A stretch of 64,000 bases of DNA from Durusdinium trenchii. Taxonomy: Eukaryota > Sar > Dinophyceae > Suessiales > Symbiodiniaceae. The stretch spans positions 62,001 through 126,000 of the forward strand of contig CAXAMN010025317.1 of the NCBI GenBank assembly GCA_963970005.1, written 5' to 3'. Position 1 is the stretch's first letter; the number at the start of each line of letters is the position of its first letter. Shown piece after piece: positions 1 through 11,282 of this stretch. Position numbers and translations under genes: made by a program. The notes below the pieces were generated by a model. It made no database searches. It saw nothing but the letters and a program-made list of their open reading frames with translations, and was not told the origin of the DNA.

Positions 1-847
1 AGTACGTCAGTTGCCACGATGAAGCAGGCAGTGTTCGCCATCAAGGACGCACGCAAGAGAGCCGGGCATGGTGACACGACGGTCAAGATGCACCGTCTTT
101 GGATCGTTCTCAACTCGCTGGAGAAGAACTCAGTGAAGAAGCCAAGGCGGCTGGGTGTCACGGTCCAGATGATCAAGTGGCTTGGCAAACAGATGGCCTC
201 AGGAGCGGACGCCATGGGCGAGCTCAAGGTTGACTGCAGGATGGTGCATGCAGCGGTGGTCACCGCCTGGTTCTTCATGCTTCGGGCCAGGGAGTTCTCT
301 GACTCCAGCGGGGTGGATCAGGAGATGATCGTCAGGGGGGCAAGATGTATCCCTCACAACTCGTGGCCAACCCGACGAGAATGATCCTCAGGAAGTGACC
401 TTGCAGTTCCGCAAGACCAAGGCGGATCAAGAGGCCTTCGGGACGTGCAAGACGATGCTGAGGACGGAGGTCGAGTTCGTGTGTGTGGTCACTGCGCTTC
501 ACCGACTACGCGAAGTGGCACCGAGGAGGTTTGGGCGGGGCCCAGAGAGTCACATGCCCTTGTTCCGGTGGGCTTCGGGACCTGTCCTCAAGCGCTTGGA
601 GGTCCAGAACCTTTTGCAGAGAGCGGCACGAGCTCTCGGCTTGCCGGCAGAGCGCTTCCAGTCCCATTCGCTACGAATTGGTGGAGCGTCGGCGCTTTAC
701 CAAGCCACCGGGGAGATTGAAGTGGTCAAGAGGACCGGACGATGGACATCGTCAGCGGTGCAGCGCTATCTACACGACTCGGGCGACGTCCTGTCAGGTT
801 TGGCGCGGAAGATGGCCAATGTGGACCAGCGCGTGCATTACACCTGA
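1..847 (+). pseudogene. Tyrosine recombinase, 5'-partial and frameshifted
   Basis: The reading frame is open at the left edge of the window (frame 1) and continues after about position 340 in frame 2, so the product is interrupted by one extra base. The likely site is the run of six G at 335-340; with five G the two halves join smoothly. The second half carries a recognisable tyrosine-recombinase catalytic core: HSLR at 665-676 (the HxxR box), GRW about 20 residues later, and the presumed nucleophile tyrosine in QRYLHD, ending at a TGA (845-847). The first half has LRAREF, a good match to the first catalytic arginine region. All four catalytic elements (R, HxxR, W, Y) are therefore present. 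Such recombinases are found in Crypton and DIRS-type elements and as repeated genes in dinoflagellates; which applies here cannot be told. The single-base lesion may be real or a homopolymer sequencing error. Confidence 0.72.
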
Positions 848-886
848 CGGGCAATGGAGCTGGCACACGGCCGACAGCAGTGAAGT

Positions 887-990
887 GGGGAGGTGGCAGA
901 TGCCACAGGCGATTGACAGATCGCGTGGCTGGTNNNNNNNNNNGGGGAGGTGGCAGATGCCACAGGCGATTGACAGATCGCGTGGCTGGT
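887..990. other. Assembly gap (10 N) flanked by a 47-bp duplication
   Basis: The ten N lie at 934-943. The 47 bases before the gap (887-933) are identical to the 47 bases after it (944-990). This is what an assembler leaves when two overlapping contig ends are joined with a placeholder instead of being merged, so the duplication is probably artificial and the true gap may be zero or negative in length. Confidence 0.9.
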
Positions 991-1427
991 TGACACCAAC
1001 TTCAGTGCGAAGCGGCAAAATGGTGTGCCAGCGACTATGCACTAAGTTTATGGATCTATTTTAAAAAAAGTCTTGGACTCCCAAGGCTAAGGGTGATTCT
1101 GTTCTGATTCGACAGTGATGTGAGCTCGGCCCAACCGGCTTACATCCAGAGGACACATGGCGCTTACATCCATGCTGCATGGCGCCCTCAAGGAGTGCAA
1201 CATGATACTTGCACGGATACATCAGATGGATCCTTGAACCCTCATACCAAGCTGAAGAAACTCCGTGTGGCTCTTGAGGCTCTTGACATGTCTCCCACAT
1301 CCGCGGGGGGGCAGCGCAGCGCCCAGCGAATATACAGGTGACTAGAGTTCAGGTCCCCAGAGCCTCTATCCGACCAGTCCTGGACACCGATAGAGGCCGG
1401 TTTGGGGCCACCTGTTATTCCCCACAG

Positions 1428-1868
1428 GTGCGGAAGTTTGATCGCTTGGTGGCGGTCAATGGTCAAACCAGCGAGCGGGGCAAGGACGGTTTGGGGGCTC
1501 GCCGACGCGCACCGGCCCAGCGGTCCCACGGTGCATGCGATTCGGGCGCTGGGGGGGGTCGTCGAACGGGCCTTTTCTTCTCACCCACAGCACCCGCGGG
1601 TGAAAATTCGACAACCCAGAGGCTCCTAGACCCTCATATGGTCTCGAACCCCTAGGTTTTGAAGCACCAAGGGCTGTTTGGAGCGTCTGGGAAGAACCTC
1701 AAACAACCAATCATGTAGGGCCCCTCCAAACTTCGGACGCGTCCGTCGGAACCGCCCTGGACCTGCAGATCGACCCCTGCGCGGCCCGTCCTCCGCCGCG
1801 CGAAGGAGGTCTTAGATCTGGCGAGGTTCGCGGAGGGGGACACCGTCCTCACCTTCCGACGCTCTCAG
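1428..1868 (+). CDS. PDZ-type gene copy 1, domain A exons
   Basis: Two exons. The first, 1428-1496, starts after an AG acceptor and reads VRKFDRLVAVNG..., the PDZ strand and turn that is normally GDxIxxVNG; a GC donor follows at 1497. The second ends at 1868 (GT donor) and reads KEVLDLARF...TVLTFRRSQ, the last helix and strand of a PDZ domain. Its start is uncertain (about 1769-1780). Both are close paralogues of exons 6828-6896 and 7162-7254. PDZ domains bind C-terminal peptides and scaffold proteins, often at membranes; the partner is unknown. The first two exons of this domain (equivalents of 5958-6020 and 6320-6418) were not found upstream, where there is instead the recombinase fragment and an assembly gap. 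The copy may be 5'-truncated. Confidence 0.6.
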
Positions 1869-2456
1869 GTGAACGAAGACGCTCGGCGCGGCGAGTTGCA
1901 CGACGGCCGAGATGGCTGGAAAATGGGGGCTGCTGAGCCATTGGGATCTCGATTCAGGATGATTCAGGTACCAGCACCCGACTTCACAGGTCACGACCTA
2001 CCACTTTAAAGTCTCCAAAAGCAACCAGACAAGACGGAGCTTGAGTTGACAATCCGGAGTTCATGGTTGGTGGACACTTTGGCTTCATTAACGTGGGAAA
2101 CCAAATGAACAAAGGTAACAGGGTACAAAGACGAACAAACCAGCAGCGACAACTTACAATCAGATCACCGCAAACGATACCATTCAAAACTGCGGAATCG
2201 CCCTGTAGACAGTCATCATGCTGAGGTGTATGGGGAATGCGTTAGCGTGACCATTATAGCGTGACCCGCGTGACCCGCGTGCCCCGCGTGCCGCGCGTGA
2301 CCATTTGTTCAGTGGAACCTCCCAGCCCTCAAATCTATATTTCAGTTTCTTTGGTTGATTGGTGGGCTTCATACCTTAACCGGTGGGTTTGGCGAGCTTC
2401 ATGCCACCTTGCCACCCTTGAAAAAGGGCAGCTTGTGAGAAGTGGGTCGCTATGAG

Positions 2457-3632
2457 GTGAAGCTCTCTTCCAATGGTGCGAGCCCTGCAGCGGGCTTGCA
2501 GCTCAAAGAGGGGCCAGGCTTTCTGTTGGTCACGGTGATTGACGCTGGCGCGGCGCAGGACGATTTGTTTTGTCCTTTTTCCTTGACGGAGGTGGGCTCG
2601 ATGAGTGCGGGTGATTCAGGATTGCACCTTGTAGTTCAGCACTAGCTTGTTAGGGTCAGCCAAGAAGAGAGCCTGGGACCAGCCGCAAAACGGAGGTCGG
2701 GTGCCAGCTCCGTTGATTTTAGACCATGCTCGATCCGAGGATCGTACGTCTATACTGCTCGTCCGCGCTTTCAGGAGCACAACGCGACGGCTCCTGTCAT
2801 GTGCCCGGGGGTGGGTGGGGTGGGTGTTTGGATGCGGCGAGACCATGCCCTGCGACGGCGAGAAAGTCAGTTGATCCTCAACTCGCGGTCCGTCCAGGGC
2901 CTCAACACCCGGTGATATACCAGGGCCGCCTACACGGTGGTTGCCTTAACCTCTAAGCAGCGCAAGAAACGAAACGCACACCCCTTTAGGGTCCCGCTAC
3001 CTGGGTCATATTGGGGTCCATTGGCAAGTGCTTCTCCCAAAGGTGGCCTAAACTGTAACAGCTCCGTTCTCCACAACTCTATCATGGGAGGATAGGGGTG
3101 CAGTCTTCAGGTGGATTAGGTGAGAGTTTTTGGACTGAAATGTGAAGTGGTATTGCACATGGGTGTTCATTCCATCTTTCTGTGCAAGGTTCCCACGAAA
3201 CCTTCTATTGTATAGATTCGACTAGATCCTGTTGCACCTCTCAGGCCGCAGATGATCAAAACGTCTCCGAACCAGGGCGGGGGCATCTCTTCCTCGAAAC
3301 CGCTCCACAATCCACCGGGAGAATCTGTCCAACACGCGCGAGTCGAGATCATTTCACAGTATGATGCCAGGCTAAGCCCCAACTCACATGGAACTTTAAT
3401 CTGTGGTGCAGGCGACAGATTCAACCCGCTGATTGGATCATCGGCGTCAGCGACCTCGAAGGGGCCGGCCGTACGCTGATGGACAAGGTGGGGGGGACCT
3501 GGAACTGGCGCAGGTGGCAGGGTGTGACCTGGAGACCCCCGAAACCACGGGGCCAAAGCCTCCGTGGTTTCAAGGGTTTTGGCAGGTGATCAATGCAGAG
3601 AAGGAGTTGACGCTGAAGGTGGCCGTTTGGAG
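2457..3632 (+). CDS. PDZ-type gene copy 1, domain B exons
   Basis: Three exons: 2457-2558 (VKLSSNG...LKEGPGFLLV), 3419-3487 (DWIIGVSDLEGAG...MDK) and 3586-3632 (VINAEKELTLKVAVW). Together they give the order of a small PDZ-like fold: strand plus GPGFLLV loop, the D-I-I-G-V turn, then a last strand. Each has a matching exon of nearly the same length in copy 2 (7617-7712, 8192-8260, 8468-8514). Introns are unusual: the first ends CAG|GA (GA donor), the second AAG|GT, the third TGGAG|GC. The conserved boundaries in both copies are the main support for these calls. The exon after 3632 (phase 2) and the stop codon were not identified; a reading at 3990-4090 (STLHVDVWVRE) is a weak candidate. Confidence 0.6.
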
Positions 3633-4627
3633 GCGTGAGAAGAGGGGCCCAGCATCGCACATCCAGGACTTGGTTGTCCAAGGCAGAAATGCAACTACAG
3701 TTGATATGTGAAGTATACTGTATGTATATCTCACATATCAATACATATCATAGAGTCTATACCAGGATCTCCGGTCGTAAATGAACACCCCTTGACCAGT
3801 ACAGGGCTATCAATAGACACCCTTTCATCCACCGGGACGCACCCAGACGGTGGTTCGTCCCACCAGGTCGCCGGGTCGCCGACTTCAGGTGATGGCGGTG
3901 CTCAGGTGATGCGAAGGGGATGGCGTTGGTGACCGGTTTTTCGACTCGCTTGGTTGCCTTCGGGGCGCGCCAGCGCGGCCGCGTGAACTGGCATGTGTGG
4001 AAGTTCGTTCAAAGCTGGATTTTGCCGGGGGGGTTTGGGAGCAGCACGTTGCACGTGGATGTTTGGGTTAGAGAAGTGGGACATTCATCATTCAGGTTGT
4101 GCTGGTGCCTGGCCCTGGCGCTTTTGCGGTGTGATTGGGACGACCTCCCAAGGAGGAACTGTCGGCGAGGCGGTGCGACGTGAAGAGGGTTGCTCTTCGA
4201 GAAAAAGGAGGTCCCGCGCGGCCCGGAAAAGGAGGTCGCACCTCCGATGCCATCGTCGTTCGCGGGTGGCACGGGGGGGTTGCATACAGTCGTTGCACAA
4301 GCTCCCTCACTTAGACTTGGCCCGAGCAATGCACATAAAGTCCATTGAGCCTGTATAGCACATTGTTCAAAGTCCAATCTCTCTCTCTCTATATATATGC
4401 ATATTCACCATCTCCCTTGACCCTTAAGGATCTTTGCCCTGCTATCCCAACTCGAGGCAAGTCTGCTTGGTCAAATCCAGCCACTCCTCATGTCCACCTC
4501 CCCAGTGTTTTCACAGGTGTCGAACCTCTCGTGTGGCGCGCCCTCTTGGCTCTTCACGTCGTGCCGGCACCTCCAGTCGCTCCCGGGCACCTCGGAGAGT
4601 TCGCGAAGAACTCTGCGCGGAGTCGAG
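3633..4627. other. No confident gene; simple repeat at 4379-4400
   Basis: This stretch separates the last readable exon of PDZ copy 1 from the putative start of copy 2. It holds a short (TC)n/(TA)n tract near 4379-4400 and a possible but unproven exon near 4010-4080. Nothing else is supportable. Confidence 0.5.
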
Positions 4628-4664
4628 ATGTTCGCCTGCTGCTGTGTGGATGAGAAGCCCCTCG
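4628..4664 (+). CDS. Putative first coding exon of PDZ gene copy 2
   Basis: The reading MFACCCVDEKPL starts at an ATG that directly follows an AG, so a trans-splice acceptor could place the spliced leader immediately before the start codon. A GT donor follows at 4665, in phase 1. A cysteine cluster right after the initiator methionine is typical of S-palmitoylated membrane-anchored proteins, which would suit a PDZ scaffold. The link to the downstream exons at 5958 onward is inferred from order and strand only. A second coding exon may lie at about 5120-5240 (GC-rich, open in several frames), but its frame cannot be chosen. Confidence 0.4.
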
Positions 4665-5957
4665 GTGATGTGGACGTCTCGGGACGTCTCGGGGTTGAGA
4701 CGCCACTCAGAGAGGTGGACGGGGTTGAGGTGGGTCCTGAGGGTCATGTCAAATGAAGGAGTCGGGGGTGAATTCTTTGCAGTGAGTGGTCGCTTTGAAC
4801 AGATTTTCTGCCAGATGCCTCGAAGTTCTACATTTGGGAGGTCATGATGGTCATGACTTGTACACTCCCTGAAGCATGGCCCCTTGGAAGACCATTTTCC
4901 CCTACGAACAGGTGGTGAACTCGACGTCACCACGACCATTCCAAGGGAGGGACGAAAAAAGAAAGGTGGGGTTGATGTGGGTTGAATTCTGAACTTCTTG
5001 TAACAAGTGCCACGCTAGTAGTAACAAGTGCCTTACTAGTAGTAACAAAAAGCTATTAGTATTATATTTATTCAATTTCTTGCTCCTTTTCGCCTCCATC
5101 ACCTTCACCGTTCGAAGGCGCGGGGCGCGCGGCGCCTCGCTTCCCGAGTTCCGCAGGCCGGAGGCCTTCGCGGAGCTCCAAACGGACACCGCCTTCCCCG
5201 CGAGGGGCGGCAAGGAGGCACGGGGGTGGCGTTTGGGCCGCGTTCACCAAGAAGAGGACTCGGAGACGGGGGGGGGGGGGTGGGGGGGTGGCTTTGAACC
5301 TCATCATGGGTGCTTTATTTGGGTCCGCCGACGGTATTGAACGAAAAGATGCAAATCAGAAGTTGACTGGCCTTCATGATTCAAGTAACGACGATGGACT
5401 CATTTGGTGCTTTTGATGTTCAGATGTTCCTGGCAGTTGCTCACATGGACGTGCTTCCGAGATCCTGGGATGGAAGAACATGCATACACTCCCCGACATC
5501 ATCATCGAACTGGAGTTTACCACCTGTTTGGTATTAGGATTTCCTGGTCATCCGAACTCATGGCCCTGCCATACATGTAAGCATTTCAGGGGGTGTGTCC
5601 AGGTGTATCTGGGTTTTTGGTCCTCTCAGTTTCCGGAACCTCTGGAATTTTCCCATCGCCGGAGCTTCGTTCGCTGGAGCACGGATGCCGAGGTGGGCGA
5701 CTCCATGTTCGCGGCTGGGATTTGAAGGTTTCTTCCCGGCCCGTTTCGGGCATGGTGTGTAGGTGCGGGGAAGGAGTCGGGATAAGCATCCGTTTGGCCC
5801 AATTGGGGAGGAGGCAGGCAATGCCGATGACTTTGAACGAATTGAATACATTCCGGGGCATGTCTTGGGCCAATCCTACGATGGGTGCTTGTGTGACCGT
5901 GGGGGCTGTGAGGACCTGCTTCGTCTTCCACTTTCTTGGGAACGCGCACGCACCGAG

Positions 5958-7254
5958 GAAGTGAACATTGAGCGGAAGCCAGGAACCTACTTCGGGGTCG
6001 ATCTCTCCAGTGCTGAGAAGGTGCCTTCGCCCAACCGCGACGCGCGGCTCACCACGCGCCAAGGGGACGGTTCGGTTCGGCCAGGCAAGGCGAGGACGAA
6101 AAAAAAGGGAGGAAACACCATCTTCCGGACGCTGATTGTAAGGGGCAAATGCTTCAGATTGGATTGTACGGTATTTCTCACATAATGAGCACCACTACAA
6201 TAAGCACCTTCCATACTAGAGGACTGACATGGAACCTGGACAACATTTCTCGGCTTGGATAGCCCTCCAATTCCTCCAGCCACCGGGCGGGGTTGGTGTA
6301 GACCTGAAAGCAAAAGCAGCTAGACTGGTCTCCCACCGACGAGGCCTGTGTGGTCACGACGGTGACGGATGACGGCCTCATTGCCGACTGGAACAAGACG
6401 GCCGCAGTGGAGCAGCAGGCGGGGTCCGCGGAGCACTGGGTGGAGTGGATCGCGGACCGACCTGGAGCAAGTGGAGCGGGTGTTGGGATAGGATTTGGAA
6501 GCTCAGTGCACGATCCACGGGTCCAAAGGCCACCTTGTTGGAAATCATGGATCCTGCGGTCGGTTGTTTGGATTTGGGTCCAATCCAACTTCAACAAAAG
6601 GAACGGAAGGACATCCGGACTCAGTTTCTGATGGCTCCAATGTTGCAGGACTTTTTCATTTTCATATTTTCAGGTCTATGTTCCTTAAAAAACACATAGC
6701 CCCGAAAACGAACAAGTCCTTCTACATTGGAGCCGGTGAATCGTTCTGGCTTGAGCTCTGCGCTGAGCTTCCTGCCGCCGGGTTGTGCCACCGGCGGGCT
6801 GATCATGGCGGCGTCGCCCCGCGACAGGTGCGGAAGTTTGATCGCTTGGTGGCGGTCAACGGCCACACCAGCGAGAAGAGCAAGGACAGCTGGCCTGTTT
6901 CAGGGGGGCTGCATGAAGCGGGTGAAGCTTTTGGTGCCTTAACGGGGTCTCAAGTGAGGCTTCTGGGCGCTAAGCCTGCCGCTTTAGGCAGAGTGGGCTT
7001 ATGCCAACCCACGAAGAGTCCTCCAAAGCATTCCAACATGTCACGTCATGCCTGTTCTCTCGGGATCTCTTGGTGACATATGGTGACGCATCACGTTCAC
7101 GATGATTGGGTGAGATGGCCACCGGCCACCGGGGACATGGGTCTGGAGACTCACCTCATAGCCATGGAATCCTGCGAAAAATGTGCCGGAGGAAGTCTTG
7201 GACTTGCTGAAGTCGACGCACGATCACATGGTCCTCACCTTCCAACGTGCAAGG
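5958..7254 (+). CDS. PDZ-type gene copy 2, complete PDZ domain A
   Basis: Four phase-0 exons build one whole PDZ domain: 5958-6020 (EVNIERKPGTYFGVDLSSAEK, the carboxylate-binding loop region with FGVDL in place of GLGF), 6320-6418 (CVVTTVTDDGLIADWNKTA, strand and helix A), 6828-6896 (VRKFDRLVAVNGHTSE) and 7162-7254 (PEEVLDLLKS...MVLTFQRAR, helix B and last strand). Donors are GT, GC (6419), GT and GT, all with AG acceptors, and all phases agree. PDZ domains dock the C-terminal tails of partner proteins; the ligand is unknown. The last two exons closely match copy 1 at 1428-1868, showing tandem duplication. Confidence 0.7.
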
Positions 7255-7616
7255 GTCAACGAGGCCATTTCTGCCCGGGAAATGGATCGGCCCAGTCATG
7301 ATTCAAACAGGCAATGGGTCAACAAAAAGGGAAGTATGAGAAGCAGTGTGCTTTCAGTACAGCTGGTAGTTTGATCCGTTTTCAGAAAGGAGCCCTGCTA
7401 TGGCTGCTACGTGCTGCTTTTTTTTGGGGGGTTTTGGGGCCAGTTTCTGGGAGCAAGCGTGGCACGGTTCTGTGGATCCTGTTGGCCTTGTGATGGTGTG
7501 CTGCCTTGCTGTATCCATCGGCCCCCTACCCGCCAGTGATGGCTCTATTCCTGCGGGTTCCGCGAACTAGCGGCATAGCGCGACCGCAAAACGCGTCCAA
7601 CGCGTCCGTTGTGCAG

Positions 7617-8514
7617 GTGAAGCTGCGGCGCAATGGGAAGAGCTTGGGGGTTCATCTCAAAGATGGACCACATTTCCTCCTAGTCTTGGGAGTGGAAGAT
7701 GGTGTCGTCAAGGACAGTTTTTAGTTGTTTTCCTCTCTTCTCTCCGGAAGTCAACCTTCAGGATGATTCTTCGTGAGGCTTGCAATGGCTTACAGTATAT
7801 TTAAATATATACCTTTGCATGGCGAACTGCCACATGGGAGTTCGGTCGTCATGTGTAGGACTACAACACCTCTGCTGCCATCCAGTGACTTGGCAGTCAG
7901 GTTCACCTAGCCGAGTGGAGTCTGACACATCCTTTTTCTGTGCCATCAGTCCTAGTACTTTTACACTTGGCGGCATCACTTGATCTTCCACCAATTTAGG
8001 GGTTTCCAAAGAAGCCGGCGTTTTGGAAGCACTAGGCTGGTAGAAGGTGCCAATGTTTGAGCCAGTCGCAATACCCTTCAAAAGCTCTTTGGCAATTGCT
8101 TTTGTGCCACCTCCTTTGCACCAGCTGCGTTTGGTGGGTGGGTGCTGTGATTCGTCACCAGCATGAGCATCAAATCTGCCACAGGCAGCAGATCCTCTCC
8201 TCTGACCGCATTATCGGGGTGGATGGCTTTGAAGGTTCTGGGGCTGTCTTGATGGACAAGGCCACCCGTGGAGGGAGGGAACGGAGGGAACCACCCGTTC
8301 TCCGGTGAAGGAGACGAAGGGCCGAAGTAAAAGCGCCTTGTAAAGGGCTGACGTGGTGGAGTTGGTGGAGTCGCTTTCATCACTTCATTCTGACCTTTAA
8401 AAAGCCCTGCCGCGAAACGTCGCCTTCCTTTCGCCCATCACCCGTCTTCGTGCCATGAACGGTGCAGGTCAGGAATGCAGAGCACGAGTTGACTGTGAAG
8501 GTCCTGGCCTGGAG
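7617..8514 (+). CDS. PDZ-type gene copy 2, domain B exons
   Basis: Exons 7617-7712 (VKLRRNGKSLGVHLKDGPHF...), 8192-8260 (SSDRIIGVDGFEGSG...MDK) and 8468-8514 (VRNAEHELTVKVLAW). They have the same order, lengths and phases as 2457-3632. Donors here are GA (AAG|GA at 7713), GC (AAG|GC at 8261) and GT. GA is used at the first boundary in both paralogues, which argues that it is a real dinoflagellate donor and not a sequencing error. The reading looks like a second PDZ-like unit following domain A. The next exon (phase 2) and the gene's 3' end were not found with confidence; exons at 10388 and 10635 could belong to it. Confidence 0.62.
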
Positions 8515-8623
8515 GTGTTTCGGTGCGTCACTGATGAGAAAGACGCGTCAGTGACATGATCGTGTTCTATTCGTCGAGTCAAGCATGTCAAACAACGTGC
8601 CACTATATACCAGGAGCATAAGT

Positions 8624-8676
8624 GAGTGGATAATGGGCACCCCTATCCTCTAATAGGCACCCTTGTGACTCCTGTT
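8624..8676 (+). repeat. Dispersed repeat, second copy inverted at 60625-60688
   Basis: The block reading AGTGAGTGGATAATGGGCAC and on to GTGACTCCTG is found again as its reverse complement near 60625-60688, with a few differences and a small insertion. It is non-coding. Two copies 52 kb apart in opposite orientation suggest a short mobile or recombinogenic repeat. Confidence 0.55.
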
Positions 8677-8995
8677 ATGTATATATAATTTTATTGCTCC
8701 CTCCTTGTTCCAGTTTTCACGTATTGAGTCCTATTAGGCCCTTTGATTCACCCCCTTTGGGTGTGCGCGGAAACATCACGGACGCCTCTTCCCGTCCCCA
8801 GGTAAGACGAAGCCTATCTTCGCTCCCTCATGGTTTTGGCCTTGAGGCGACGGAGGGGCAGGTTGCGCTGGAAAACCGGGGCCACGAGGTGCTCACGAGG
8901 TGCTCACGAGGTGCTCTGGCGGAGGTAGGTGCTACGGTCCTTCCCGGTCCGAACAAAAGCATGGTCCCCACAAACCACGAATGGGCGCAACCAAG

Positions 8996-9972
8996 CTAAT
9001 GTAGTCCCTTGATTTATAAACCCTCCCCCCCTCAACAACCAAGGCCTCCAAAATAATGTATATGAAAATCAATCAGTTGAAAATTAAATAAGGAATCCTT
9101 AGCTAGCTACCTCTGGAGCTACTCTCGCAATATTAAATTAAAAGGAAATAAGAATTCCTAACTTTGAAGACCTCTGGCAATATTAAATTAAAAGGAAATA
9201 ACAATTCCTAAGTTTGAAGACCTCTGGCAATATTAAATTAAAAGGACATCTCAAATTTCTTAATAGAAATCTCCATCCAAAAGCCTCCAAAAGCATCAAA
9301 TCTCAATGGAAATCTCAACTTTTCTAATAGAAATCTCCATCCAAAAGCCTCCAAAAGCATCAAATCTCAATGGAAATCTACAAAGTTTTAATAGAAATCT
9401 CCATCCAAAAGCCTCCTAAAGCATCAAACCTCAATGGAAATCTACAACTAAAGAGCTTAGGAAAAGTAAATAAGGAATAGAGGGTGAGTAAAGCAAATCA
9501 AAAGGCAAAGAAAAGGAATAAAGATTTAAAGCCTCAAATCTCTAGACATTATTCTAGGGGCCCCCCCTAAATAATGTCAGAAAGCTGCTTGCTGGACTAC
9601 CCCCTTTGCTTGAATGATTTTTTTTGTTTTTTAATACTTTTAAATAAGGGATCCAAAAGCATCCAAAAGCATCAAATCTCAATGGAAATCTCATTTTTTG
9701 AATAGAAATCTCCATCCAAAAGCCTCCAAAAGAATCAAATCTCAATGGAAATCTCCAAATGTTTAATAGAAATCTCAATCCAAAAGCCTGTAAGATAAGC
9801 AAATCCCAGCAAATTCAAAAGGGAAAAAGTAAACTATAACAATTTAAAAAACATCCACTACAACTACCCCTCCAAAAAAAAAAGACATTATTCTAGGGGC
9901 CTTTATAAATCAGTGCAGGGAAAAAAAAAGACATAATTCTAGGGGGGTTTATAAATCTGAGGGCCACATTAG
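8996..9972. mobile_element. Non-autonomous element with terminal inverted repeats
   Basis: About 28 bp at the left end (8996-9023) and right end (9945-9972) are inverted copies of each other, sharing CTAATGT at the outer edge and GATTTATAAACCC inside. Between them is AT-rich DNA with tandemly repeated units and no convincing gene. A clear target-site duplication is not visible. The element looks like a MITE-like or foldback transposon that has picked up or expanded a minisatellite. Its base composition contrasts with the GC-rich flanking exons. Confidence 0.6.
9245..9800. repeat. Degenerate ~60-bp tandem repeat inside the TIR element
   Basis: Units combine AGAAATCTCCATCCAAAAGC, CTCCAAAAGCATCAAATCTC and AATGGAAATCT, repeated at least six times with small changes and interrupted near 9540-9650 by an ACATTATTCTAGGGG motif that recurs near 9888 and 9930. 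Minus-strand reading gives a repetitive phenylalanine-rich peptide that I do not regard as a gene. Confidence 0.7.
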
Positions 9973-10387
9973 TGGTCAGTGGCACGTAAGCTCATACGGG
10001 TCCAATCTTTGACAAACGGTCTGAGGAAAGGAGTGACGACCGGCGAGCTGTCAAACTCCCAGCCGGAAGAAGAAGGACACATCCAGTTCATCGAAGATTG
10101 GAGGGTTTGCCCCTGGACTCCTAACACTGGCTTGCCCTGACAGCCACTCCCACTCTGCAGGCAGACCAGCTCTTTTCAGATTTGCGGAGCTATTTCTTTT
10201 GGCTCCCATGTACACGTGAGCAGCGCCGAAGCCGAAGCCACAGTTTTTCAATCCTTTAGCCGACCCAGAGTGGCCAAGGCCTGTGAGAAAACCGATGTTG
10301 GTGGCCTTCAAATCCTTCAAACCTCAAGTGCAGACTTGTAATCTTTCGTTCATCTCGGTTGGGTGTAGTGACTGTGCGTTTCCTTAG

Positions 10388-10696
10388 GAAGACCCGCCCA
10401 CCGTGGTTGTCTTGGGTGATTTGCCCAAGCTTCAGCCAGATGCGCCCTCAGTGAGATACAAAGACAAAGTCTTGACATGTATGCGTGCTGGGGTGCTTGA
10501 TAGCTCGAGCATTGTGGCTGGCACATGCTGAGCCTTGTGGAAGCCAAACTGGCTTTAAGCAAGGGCTCTGAGCAACTCCCGATGTCCAGTCTTCGATAAA
10601 GATCCGTGGTCCCAAAGCTTTTAGACGTTTGCAGGTCGGACTTGGTTTAAGGGAGAGGACGGTCCCAGCCTCGCCATCTTCCACGGCAATGGCCGC
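10388..10696 (+). CDS. Hypothetical protein, two exons
   Basis: Exon 10388-10450 reads EDPPTVVVLGDLPKLQPDAP between an AG acceptor and a GT donor in phase 0. Exon about 10635-10696 reads RTWFKGEDGPSLAIFHGNGR between AG and GT. Both have protein-like composition in one frame only. They could be the 3' part of the PDZ gene or a separate gene; I do not recognise the product. Splice phases between the two do not match, so at least one further exon would be needed. Confidence 0.4.
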
Positions 10697-11222
10697 GTTC
10701 GGAGCCTTTGCCGTTTCGGCGCGTTTTGGAAGAACCCATACTACAACCAGGCATAAGGTTCCTTATCACATCTTAGCACATAGTTCCAGTGGGCTTGTTG
10801 AACTACTTTGGTGAATCGTGCGTTTCCTTCAAGAAGGGAAGCCGGCGCCAAGATGGGGTTGCTGAGGGGCTGCCAGCTACACGGTCATTCCTTGCCCCAG
10901 AAAATGGCCCGAAGGAGTCCTTGCCAAGAAGGCTGAGCTTCCGAAGTCCCAAGAAGGGTGCTCGCGACACACCGCGGCACGCACATGGTGCTTCACGGGT
11001 GAAAGGACTCCCGAACAGCCGCCGGCCTAACAGGGCCGCCCCCGGCCTGTTTGCATAGGCAGGAGCTGGAAGAAGCAAAAGGGTCTGCACGGGCGATTCA
11101 GCGCTGCCGGTGGCTCTGCGGCTTTTCGCTGCCGGGTCCTCGCGGCTTGTACGCGGCGTGCGGCACGCGCAGCGACATCCACCCTTGGGGGGGCGCGAAA
11201 TCGGGCGCACCTCCCTCAAGCA

Positions 11223-11282
11223 ATGGCCTCACCAGACCTTGTCCCAGCAATTGGACTTTCTGGTCTTTCCGAAGCCTGGCAG
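11223..11282 (+). CDS. Putative first coding exon, unknown gene
   Basis: An ATG at 11223 opens MASPDLVPAIGLSGLSEAWQ and is followed by a GT donor at 11283, phase 0. A later open stretch at about 11600-11819 ends at CAG|GTCACC and could be the next exon; one frame gives NIIVWHQDLRQ, which resembles a WD40 strand, but another frame is equally open. The gene would have to end before the SDHAF3 gene at 12163. Confidence 0.3.
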
